The position numbers and the translations under genes were made by a program. A stretch of DNA of 64,000 nt. It comes from Actinernus sp. WN-2022. Taxonomy: Eukaryota > Cnidaria > Anthozoa > Actiniaria > Actinernidae. Positions 43,436 through 52,346 of the stretch are shown in pieces. A model generated the notes under the pieces. The model was not told the origin of the DNA. It saw nothing but the letters and a program-made list of their open reading frames with translations, and did not search any database. The DNA is taken from the NCBI GenBank assembly GCA_030867875.1, contig JAOWCC010000019.1:37367976-37431975 (forward strand), read 5' to 3'. The stretch's first letter is position 1; each line of letters starts with the position of its first letter.

Positions 43436-43770
43436 TTTCTCTAATAGAGTGTTGAAATGTAAAAAAATACGATTTAAAAATAGTACAACAAAACTGCTTT
43501 AATCCGGAAAAAGGCGGTAGAAACCGATATCGTAAAAATACGATAAATAGTATTTAATCCGCCTTCGTTGGGCAAGAAAAAAGTTGTATCATTTTGCCTC
43601 TGGGTAAGAAAAGTGGTATCATTTTACTTAGTAGTAGAGCCGGGAGTAAAACTGATACCACTTTTTTTTTTGTTGTGCAAGGGCGTCAAAAAAGGAGATT
43701 TCTGAATTTGCTTTTTGACGTCCTTGCACAACAAAAAAAGTGGTATAATTTTGACGCCGGCTCTACTACT
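43436..43770 (-). repeat. right terminal inverted repeat of the Polinton
   Basis: About 335 bp, the inverse of 27,776-28,107. The inner end (TTTCTCTAATAG, 43,436-43,447) is 45 bases before the polymerase ATG, so the polymerase promoter lies in the TIR. The outer 139 bp (43,632-43,770) is again self-complementary. Confidence 0.95.
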
Positions 43771-44183
43771 ATATCAATTCATTTGATTTCAAGTTGAGGC
43801 AAGAAAGGCGAAACTACAACTGTATTTACTTTATAATTTATCCGTGCAAATTAAGACAATATAATTTAATAGAAGCATTTATAATGGTTATCATACATTT
43901 TATTCGCGTTTCAGCAATTACTTACACATGTGATATCTAAGCTTAGTACAGCTTGTGTTCAGTCCTGGATTTACGGTCTTATTTATAATTTAAACTAGTA
44001 TACCTAACAGGTAGTGAATGCTGCTCCGCTCAGTTAAGGAAGTGTATTAGAAGAGAACCTACAGTAGCACTTTGGCAGGAAAAAATAGATTACTGGGTGA
44101 TAAAAATGCCAAGGTGTTAGATGAATATATTTTGTAGTTTTGGGGCTATCGTGCGACTGTATCCTGTTTGACGGAGCTGTGGT
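43771..44183. other. intergenic DNA, nothing recognised
   Basis: AT-rich flank between the Polinton and the next foldback element. Confidence 0.5.
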
Positions 44184-44190
44184 GTGTAAC

Positions 44191-45938
44191 CACAGGTACC
44201 CCAGGCTCATTATGCGTAAAACCGTTATTTCCCGGATATTTGAAATTACAGTAAATGTATGGAGTTTTAGTTCGAACGCCCGTTTGCTCTAAAATAAAAT
44301 TCAGTAAATCGTCAAAATAGTCTTACCTGTCTCTTGTGTGTTCCTTTCAGTTTCTGTGAAGTTTCAAGCCATTCCGTTCAACATTGAGTGAGTTACAGGA
44401 ATTTTTCTTCCCTTAGTATAATTATTGGGAAGGTAGAAAACTCGAGGCCGATCAGCCGCCGATCAGCTGCAGAACATCGCCTCGAATTCCCACAAAAATC
44501 CCGTACAACGCCAAAATTCCTTCAAATAACGGTTGCCCAAACACAGGTCCTTCACCACACTCAGCTTCCCTTTCACTGGTTTACTTTAACAGGAGAAAAA
44601 TGCCACGTAGTTTGCAGTTTTCGGGTTTCGAGGATGTTCTTGTCCATCTGACCTGTAACGAGGCGACAAACAGTAGACCGTCCCCTACCACGTCAATTCG
44701 ATCTTTCTAGCAACGAGGCGACAAAAAGTAGACCGTCCCTACCCAGTGAATTTGACACTCCGTTGTGCCATTGTTTCATCTACCAATCGGAATCGATGTA
44801 AAAAAACGGTTTGTTACCCAAAAGTTCACGGGCTCAGACCTAATACATATATACCTTATTTTGAAAGTGTCCTTTTTAACGATCGGTTCTATGGTGTAGT
44901 GGTTTACGCTTTACTTCTTTTTCTCCTTTCTCAGTTTTATTCTTATCCTTTTCCTCTATTTTAAGCTATTAGAGGCGCCTTCTACGCTAAAATAAAATCG
45001 AGGTCGTGACCGTGTTGGGATGAGAGCCAATTGTTGGTTTGAGACTTGAGAGCCAATACACAACAATGTTTTATTTATTTTAGCGTAGAAGGCGCCTCTA
45101 ATAGCTTAAAATAGAGGAAAAGGATAAGAATAAAACTGAGAAAGGAGAAAAAGAAGTAAAAAAAAAAATTTTAGTGCCCGGCGTAGACTCGAACTCCGGT
45201 CGTTGGATCAAAAGCCCAAAACGTAAACCACTACACCATAGAACCGATCGTTAAAAGGACACTTTCAAAATAAGGTATATATGTATTAGGTCTGAGCCCG
45301 TGAACTTTTGGGTAACAAACCGTTTTTTTACATCGATTCCGATTGGTAGATGAAACAATGGCACAACGGAGTGTCAAATTCACTGGGTAGGGACGGTCTA
45401 CTTTTTGTCGCCTCGTTGCTAGAAAGATCGAATTGACGTGGTAGGGGACGGTCTACTGTTTGTCGCTTCGTTGTCGGTCAGATGGACAAGAACATCCGCG
45501 AAACCGGAAAACTGCAAACTACGTGGCACTTTTCTCCCGTTAAAGTAAACCAGTGAAAGTGAAGCTGAGTATGGTGAAGGACCTGTGTTTGGGCAACCGT
45601 TATTTGAAGGAATTTTGTCGATGTACGGGATTTTTGTGGGAATTCGAGGCGATTTTCTGGAGCTGATCGGCGGCTGATCGGCCTCGAGTTTGCTACCTTC
45701 CCAATAATTATACTAAGGGAAGAAAAATTCCTGTAACTCACTCAATGTTGAACGGAATGGCTTGAAACTTCACAGAAACTGAAAGGAACACACAAGAGAC
45801 AGGTAAGACTATTTTGACGATTTACTGAATTTTATTTTAGAGCAAACGGGCGTTCGAACTAAAACTCCATACATTTACTGTAATTTCAAATATCCGGGAA
45901 ATAACGGTTTTACGCATAATGAGCTTGGGGTACCTGTG
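44191..45938. mobile_element. large foldback element (1.75 kb) with 7-bp target duplication
   Basis: Two inverted arms of about 800 and 870 bp are separated by a short spacer (about 45,000-45,070). Ends are CACAGGTACC and GGTACCTGTG. Both sides are flanked by the direct repeat GTGTAAC (44,184-44,190; 45,939-45,945). The arms are about 95% alike by eye. No transposase frame. The 7-bp duplication and CA...TG ends are compatible with Galileo/P-type foldback elements, which is a suggestion only. Confidence 0.8.
45173..45246 (-). pseudogene. tRNA-like sequence inside the foldback right arm
   Basis: Minus strand GGTTCTATGGTGTAGTGGTT (box A TGGTGTAGTGG), an anticodon-like hairpin TTGGG/CTTTTGA/TCCAA, then box B GTTCGAGTC. 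The 3' acceptor does not pair with the 5' acceptor, so it is not a functional tRNA. The left arm (near 44,880-44,920) keeps only the box A half. Confidence 0.6.
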
Positions 45939-45945
45939 GTGTAAC

Positions 45946-46780
45946 TCAAAAGTTGTCGCGATTTATTTTCATTTTGTTCCGACATATCAACGATCTCCCG
46001 GTAAATTCCCTGAGCCACCAATTCCCGACATTTTCTTAAGATTCCCGGCACAACGAACTGCTGTTCTCCCCGGTGAAGTTTAAACACCGGAAATCAACTG
46101 TAATTGAGAATGTTATTGTAAATGCTAATTGGATTTTGAACCGGCTGCTTGACGGCAGTTTATCGAAGCCAATAGAAGAATTTTTTTTGCTGCTCACCAT
46201 CTTGATAACAGGAGAGATCTTGTTCTTTGGAAACTGATAGTTCACACAGAGTTAGAAAGTCAGTTCGCCTACACGTCTAATTATTTAAGTTAATTAAACT
46301 GCAAATACTTTCAGTTTCAGCTTTTAAAAACAGACATTATCGAGTCTGATTTCTTTGATTGAAAGACATACCTAATCAACTGGATTCCAAAATTCCTTCG
46401 TTTAGTTGAAACAGCATCAGCGGCACAAGAAACCTTTCACTTCTTGGTGAATTTAGTCCCGCCCGAGTTGAGGACAAGACAATCGCCATTTTGTTTAAAA
46501 ACATTGAGCCCGCGGTACTGCTTTTTTACTGGATTGCGGTTGGATATTCATGCAAGCCGAATTCGCAAACATGAATGTCGAATGCGAAACAATGAATGTT
46601 GAATAGGCAAATCACGCATATTGCATTACTACACCTCGGAACAATGGGATAAGCATATCGAATGAACACAAACGGAAGTCGCGAGCTAAAACCAAATAAA
46701 TGCAGAAACACGGCAAGAATACAGAAAGTTCGAAGTCGAATAGTAAAAACCAACATTCGAATGCGCAAACACGGCAAGAA
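45946..46780. other. intergenic DNA with CGAATGCGAAAC / ACACGGCAAGAATAC repeat phrases
   Basis: From about 46,550 the sequence repeats CGAATG, ACACGGCAAGAATAC and AGTTCGAAGTCGAATAGT. The same phrases resume at 47,048-47,130 after the next element, i.e. a local repeat interrupted by an insertion. Confidence 0.6.
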
Positions 46781-46789
46781 TACGGAAAG

Positions 46790-47038
46790 CGGACGGTATA
46801 AAACGCAGGTGTGCAGGTGTGCAGGTGTGCAGGTGTGCAGGTGTGCAGGTGTGCAGGTGTGCAGGCGTCACGATGCAGCGCCAATTCCCTTCGTGTGCTC
46901 TGTTCGGGATAACTGACCAGTTTGAATTCATGCGCCTGGTGTGTACCAACCTTTACTGATTTTAGCGCACAAATTTGTTTAAAAATCATTTTCACCTGCA
47001 CACCTGCACACCTGCACACCTGCGTTTTATACCGTCCG
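46790..47038. mobile_element. small foldback element, CGGACGG terminus, 9-bp target duplication
   Basis: 249 bp. The left end CGGACGGTATAAAACGCAGG is followed by six or more copies of TGTGCAGG. The right end is the inverse, ending in ATACCGTCCG after copies of CACACCTG. The 9-bp direct repeat TACGGAAAG flanks both sides (46,781-46,789; 47,039-47,047). Its terminus closely matches that of the element at 52,347-54,572. Confidence 0.9.
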
Positions 47039-47398
47039 TACGGAAAGTTCGAAGTGGAATAGTGAAAACCAACATTCGAATGCGCAAAGTCGAATGTCGA
47101 ATGCACAAACACGGCAAGAATACACAAAGTTGAATGAAGAATGCAAACTTCGATTTTTGGCGGCGATGGGACACCATAACAATAACCTTCATGATAATTT
47201 AGTCCGAGCTCAACTAACAAACCTAATAACTATCCTCCGGGTTCTTTTCTTTGTGGCACTAATTGTTTAACTTTAATATAAATACATTGACAATGGTCTA
47301 AATAATTACACTTTCCACTCCACCTTCTTTTCATTGGTTTATATTGTACGTCCTCTTTCCCCGAAGAAGATCGGCTATCAAGTAAGATGAGAGGAAAC

Positions 47399-47467
47399 GT
47401 TAGCCTGAATTTCAGCCGTCTCCTCTGGTTCGTTCCTCCCGAGAGGAGACGGCTGAAATTCAGGCTA
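47399..47467. repeat. perfect-arm hairpin (~30-bp arms)
   Basis: TAGCCTGAATTTCAGCCGTC then TCCTCT on the left is matched exactly by AGAGGAGACGGCTGAAATTC then AGGCTA on the right. Confidence 0.85.
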
Positions 47468-47989
47468 AGCAATCGTGGCTATTGGTGCGTTTTATGGGGT
47501 CACGACGATTATAAATGTATATGTAGTTATGATATAAAATCATGTTTATTTAGTAGACCTTACCAATACGTAAAATTGTAACGTTTGCCACTTGATACCT
47601 AGCCTGCGTCGCATCCGAACTGAACCCCGGTTAAGTCCGTCTGCGAAACAGTGGTCAAAAGCTTGTTCTCGACCCCCAGCGAAGTTGCAGGATTATTTAT
47701 AATCGATTTTGATTGGCTTTTACTAATGCTCATTCTTACACGTCTTCTGACTGGCCATTCAACTGTCACCAGCCTGTCACCAGTGCGACTAACGGCTAAT
47801 TGTGGCGGTGTAACAGGGTTTTGGTTCCTACCTGATTTGGTTCCTGGTGGAACCAAATCCCTAGGGTTTTCGTTCCGGGCGGAACCGTATTCCTAGGATT
47901 TTGCATTAATGAGGCCTATTTCAGCTAGGGATGTGGTTCCTCTCTGGGGCTTTGGTTCCTACCTTTTCTTTTAAGCAAAACAACAACCA

Positions 47990-48275
47990 AACAGGTGACA
48001 TAGTCACCGACCGCAAAACAAACATCCCGTCCCTTTGAGTGGTGTGACGTCATCAGTCACGTGACTTTTAGCAAAATGGTTTATATCTTGCCAAGGTTTA
48101 GCAAAACAACAACCAAACTGCTGTCACATACTTTGGATAGTGTGACGTCATCAGTCACGTGACTTTTAGCAAATCGCTTTATATCTTGCCTAGGTTTAGC
48201 AAAACAACAACCAAACTGCTGTCACATAGTCACAGACACAAAACAAACATCACCCGTCCCTTTAGCAGAAAGGAG
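47990..48275 (-). repeat. inverted counterpart of the CRE/E-box repeat array
   Basis: Two units on the opposite strand to 50,069-50,690, each with TGACGTCATCAGTCACGTGA. They act as subterminal inverted repeats of the 47,601-51,573 element. Confidence 0.8.
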
Positions 48276-48669
48276 GGCATTCTGGATACGTTTTTAGACC
48301 GATGTTCAGGATTTTTTTCGATATTTTAATTTGATCTGAGGAAGAATATTTTGCGAAGACGGAAATATTTTGGTATTTCCAATATGATTGTGAGACTTCA
48401 CTTCTAAGGGTATGAAAACATTCAATTTGTGATTAGCACAAAGATGTAAACGGGAAATGTGCCGCGGCAGCTGACTGCTCTAATGCTTTCTAACAGTAAC
48501 ATTCATATTATCTGCCGTGATTAGTATGTTTGTCAGTGTTGATTTCACGCCATGCCGCTCAGAAACACAGTAACGTCTGGCGTCGCGACTAGGAGTGTAC
48601 GAGGGCCTCTGCAAACGATTTTTGACAAAATAGATTTGTATAACTCGCGCGGTATCAGCGATGTGTTGA

Positions 48670-48935
48670 AGTTTTATTTCTCCCACGCGTTTCGTTTGAT
48701 TACTACAAACTTTTTCAGGGAGTACTGAACTAACGTTAATCCAACCTCAAAAATATTGTTTTAGCATATTTATTTATCTACGGGACTCTCCTGCCTCAGG
48801 CTTACGCATGTATAACCACAGATTTCCGTAGCACGTTTGCTATAGGCCTGTTCAGCCCGTTTATTAGTTCAGTACTCCCTGAAGAAGTTTGTATATAGTT
48901 ATCAAACGAAACGCTTGGGAGAAATACAACTACGA
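48670..48935. repeat. inverted repeat nested in the 4.0-kb element
   Basis: Left TTTATTTCTCCCACGCGTTT with CAGGGAGTACTGAACT, right AGTTCAGTACTCCCTG with AAACGCTTGGGAGAAATA. Non-coding; likely a MITE. Confidence 0.75.
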
Positions 48936-49407
48936 CATAACGCTGATAGGCGTGTGCTGATCACGTGATTATCAGATAAAAAGTAAAAAATATATATTAT
49001 TATAAAAAAAATTGCTTTGGCTTTGTGTCGTACTACTGTATCAACCCATCTGAACCACGGGGTGGTAGAAAATTCTTAACTCAGAAGTGGGAAATTTTAA
49101 TTCAAAAGTCGGAAGTCCCTTCTCGGCTCAGTTTCGTAAAGATCTAGAGGAGAACGTAAGCAGTCGGACACATTTTTATTAGGTAGCAAAACCCTATCTG
49201 TTCGAATGTTAGCCAAAACGTTTAGCAATCTAAGACCGCCGGGAACGAATTTGCCTTTCACGAATTTCGCAGAGAACTTTTGCCGCCGTGCTGCTAAGAT
49301 TTCAGATGTAGTTTCTGAGCAAAGGAGGAGGCTAGATGAAGTTACCCGGCTTGGTATATAACCTGATATAAAGTGTTACTGAGATACAGTGATGCGAAGA
49401 TCTAAAT

Positions 49408-49706
49408 TTTTTTAAGCGGAAACTAAATGGCCCCCACTACTGAAATACAGGTGTCACTTTGGGCTGCATTTAATGAGGACTGTTGTCTGGGTTCGTGACG
49501 TCTGTTTTCTCAACCATGCAGAAAGATAATACCGTTAATGCACGAATTAGCGTCGATCACGCCACGGCTGCATGCATGCAATAGCTCAAGTGACCCAGAC
49601 AACAGTCCGTTTCATACTGGATCTACGATTAATCGAGGTTCTCATTAAATGCAGTGAAACCTGTATTTAGCGTGGGCCATTTATATTTAGCGTCCGCTTA
49701 AAAAAT
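49408..49706. repeat. inverted repeat nested in the 4.0-kb element
   Basis: Left TTTTTTAAGCGGAAACTAAA with TGGCCC; right GGGCCATTTATATTTAGCG with TCCGCTTAAAAAA. The inner part repeats CATTTAATGAGGAC / TCTCATTAAATGCAG. Likely a MITE. Confidence 0.75.
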
Positions 49707-50068
49707 GAAATTAGTAGTTAATGTTGCTAGTGTTTACTTGTGTTCTCCTTTTTTGGTGGAAAGTTGGCGTGAAGCAAAAGTTGAGGTGATATGTGATAAA
49801 CATCTAAAGTAAACTTCCTTTTTTTTACTTCACGGAAACAGAGGTAATTTAAAACTTTTGCAATATAAAGAATTCGTACTGAAGTCCGTGAGATAGTCAG
49901 TCATACACGCGAACACGCGAACTCCCAACCAGAAAAGAAAAAAGTTTAGCGTAGGTTAACACCCGAGATACTGAACCCTCGAGAATGAATGCCGAGCAGT
50001 ATGAGAACATCGTTAACTACCTGAGAAATGGTAGTTATCCAAGTGGTGTAGACTTCGGGAACGGAAAG

Positions 50069-50690
50069 AAGAGACTGATGACGTCACACCACTCAAAGGG
50101 ACGGGTGATGTTTGCTTTGTGTCTGTGACTATGTGACAGCAGTTTGGTTGTTGTTTTGCTAAACCGAGGCAAGATATAAAGCGACTTGCTAAAAGTCACG
50201 TGACTGATGACGTCACACCACTCAAAGGGACGGGTGATGTTTGTTTTGTGTCTGAGACTATGTCACAGCACTTTGGTTGTTGTTTTGCTAAACCGAGGCA
50301 ATATATACACGATTTTGCTAAAAGTCACGTGACTGATGACGTCACACCACTCAAATGGACGGGTGATGTTTGTTTTGTGTCTGTGACTATGTGACAGCAG
50401 TTTTTTTTTTTTTTTTGCTAAACCTAGGCAAGATATAAACGATTTTGCTAAAAGTCACGTGACTGATGACGTCGCACCACTCAAAGGGACGGGTGATGTT
50501 TGTTTTGTGTCTGAGACTGTCACAGCACTTAAATGTCACGTGATTGATGACGTCACACCGTCCAAAGGTTCGGGTGATGTGTCTGACTATGTGACAGCAG
50601 TTTGGTTGTTGTTTTGCTGAACCTTGGCAAGATATAAACGATTTTGCTAAACGTCACGTGACTGATGACTTCACACAGCTAATAAGGAAG
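50069..50690 (+). repeat. ~130-bp tandem repeats, each with CACGTG and TGACGTCA
   Basis: Five imperfect units. Each holds GTCACGTGACTGATGACGTC followed by AC, then ACGGGTGATGTTTG, TGACAGCAGTTTGGTTGTTG and TTTTGCTAAACC...GCAAGATATA. The motif pair joins a canonical E-box (CACGTG) with a canonical cAMP response element (TGACGTCA) at constant spacing. One unit has GACGTCG and the last GACTTCA, i.e. decay at the right. Confidence 0.85.
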
Positions 50691-51734
50691 GGTGATCTTA
50701 AATTTTGTTTTATGTGGGTATGGTTCTCCATGTGCAGTTTGCACAATGGTGATGAACTGCACTGCAACCCTAGGGATTTAGTTCCGACCGGAACGAAAAA
50801 GCTGGCCTTTTGATATGTCGGAACCAAAACTCTGAAATGTGATGACCACGGAACCATATCCCCAAAGGGGAACCAAAACCCTAGGGAAATAGTTCCGGCC
50901 GGAACCATTTCCCTGGCCGGAACCAATCCGCTGTTACAGCGGCTTTTATACACGTCGAAAAGAGCAATGACTATTTGTACAATATCAGTTTAAAATCGAG
51001 ATTCGTTTGCTAGAACAAGAGCAGTTGACCGGAGTTGAGTTCGGATGTGGCACATACTTGATCTTTCCAAGCTGCATGGGGGATATTAGCCTGCGTCGCA
51101 TCCGAACTGAACCCCGTTTGTGTGTTCTTCGAACGAGCATTTTGTCGTGACAGATTATATTTAATGTGTTCGGCAAGTTTCCTTTTATCTGGCACTAAAC
51201 CACGGGCAGCTGCCTATTACTTCAAAACCTGACCCGAAGTCGGAAATAAACCTAACCTTCTCCGATAGTAAAACACAGGGAAACGACGACAGCTCGTCTA
51301 GGGCGAGAAATCTCAAGTAAACAGTTGACTCACGTGCAAACGAAGTTTCGACCGAGCGGCCTCTGACGTGCATGATTGCCCGTCATAACAATCTCCGAGG
51401 CTGGTGACAGTTGAATGGCCAGTCAGAAGACGTGTAAGAATGAGCATTAGTAAAAGCCAATCAAAATCGATTATAAATAATCCTGCAACTTCGCTGGGGG
51501 TCGAGAACAAGCTTTTGACCCGCTGTTTCGCAGACGGACTTGACCGGGGTTCAGTTCGGATGCGACGCTGGCTACTTGATACCTCAAATCATTAATTTTA
51601 TTTTTAATTAATTTGGGGACTACCTTGTAAAGGCTCGTAAGGGATTATTTAGTCCTCCAATCATTGTAAGAAAAAATCTATAAATAATATCAGAGGACTT
51701 CTGATACTATCAAGAGAGGATCCTCTCTTGATAC

Positions 51735-51855
51735 TATAGGAAAATCACATGCCTGACGAGGTAATTCCACGTTAAATTGCACGACGAGGGCGATATCGGT
51801 TTTTCGAGTGCAATTTAACGAGGAATTACCGAGTCAGGCATATGATTTTCCTTGA
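51735..51855. mobile_element. hairpin MITE, TGCCTGACGAGG family, copy 1
   Basis: Arms contain ATGCCTGACGAGGTAATTCC and CGTTAAATTGCAC on the left, and their inverse on the right. Same family as 52,031-52,189. Confidence 0.85.
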
Positions 51856-51930
51856 ATCGCATAGTTCGATGAATTACTTGAAGATTTAGTACTTTTGTTG
51901 ATATTTTACTAAGTTATAAATAGCGCGCGT

Positions 51931-51970
51931 AGACGGAGTGGTGATTCCACTCTGAATCACCACTCCGTCT
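51931..51970. repeat. 40-bp near-perfect palindrome
   Basis: AGACGGAGTGGTGATTC and its inverse GAATCACCACTCCGTCT around a short loop. Confidence 0.9.
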
Positions 51971-52030
51971 CAGCCAATCAGCGTCTGATTTCGCAAATGC
52001 ACCGTGCGATTCAGCTTTGGCTATGCGATT

Positions 52031-52076
52031 CTATAGGTAAATTCATTGCCTGACGAGGGAATTCCACGTTAAATTG

Positions 52077-52132
<56 letters not shown>

Positions 52133-52189
52133 TCAAGTGAAATTTAACGTGAAATTCCCGAGTCGGGCAATGAATTTTCTTTGAATCCC
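52031..52189. mobile_element. hairpin MITE, TGCCTGACGAGG family, copy 2
   Basis: Arms match copy 1 (TTGCCTGACGAGGGAATTCC, CGTTAAATTGCACG). The loop contains a nested palindrome around GAATCGCGAAGCGATG. The two copies lie about 175 bp apart in the same orientation. Confidence 0.85.
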
Positions 52190-52346
52190 ATTGCATCTAG
52201 TGATTTACGAAAATAAATAAAGAATATACTGAAAGTTGCTGAAATTCTCGCCACGCGCCAGGAACCCATTACGCGGTAAACTAACGAGCGAATAGGAATC
52301 AAGCTAAAATTAGACTGAGACTCACACGATGTTCAACTAAAAGTGT

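Larger units (their letters stand above)
27776..43770. mobile_element. complete Polinton/Maverick (polintovirus-like) element, ~16.0 kb
   Basis: Bounded by terminal inverted repeats (27,776-28,107 and 43,436-43,770). It carries the diagnostic set: protein-primed family B DNA polymerase, retroviral-type DDE integrase, packaging ATPase and candidate capsid genes, plus accessory genes, all intron-free and without frameshift. Size and gene content fit Polintons (usually 15-20 kb). Termini begin AG and end CT, as is typical. No exact 6-bp target duplication is seen: the flanks give only an imperfect ACATCA/ATATCA pair that overlaps the terminus by one base. Intact ORFs and closely matching TIRs point to a recent insertion. 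Whether it makes virions is inference. Confidence 0.93.
47601..51573. mobile_element. 4.0-kb non-autonomous TIR element with 11-bp target duplication
   Basis: Left end AGCCTGCGTCGCATCCGAAC, right end GTTCGGATGCGACGCTGGCT. The TIR similarity continues for about 170 bp (47,601-47,775 with 51,402-51,573). Both sides are flanked by ACTTGATACCT (47,590-47,600; 51,574-51,584). An 11-bp duplication is in the range of Mutator-like elements (9-11 bp). No long ORF exists inside, so it needs a transposase in trans. Internal inverted copies of its own ends near 51,018-51,120 suggest nested insertion or rearrangement. It also contains the 48,670-48,935 and 49,408-49,706 inverted repeats and the CRE/E-box array. 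Confidence 0.85.

Noticed and set aside
27770..43776. Clean 6-bp target duplication for the Polinton
   Set aside because: Flanks read CACATC on the left and ATATCA on the right. Only an offset five-of-six match exists, so it is reported as imperfect and not called.
45173..45246. Functional tRNA gene
   Set aside because: The acceptor stem does not close and the T-arm is degenerate; it lies within a transposon arm.
46612..46949. Cys-rich repeat protein (CAGVQVCRCAGVQV-type) frames
   Set aside because: They are translations of the TGTGCAGG minisatellite in a foldback element.
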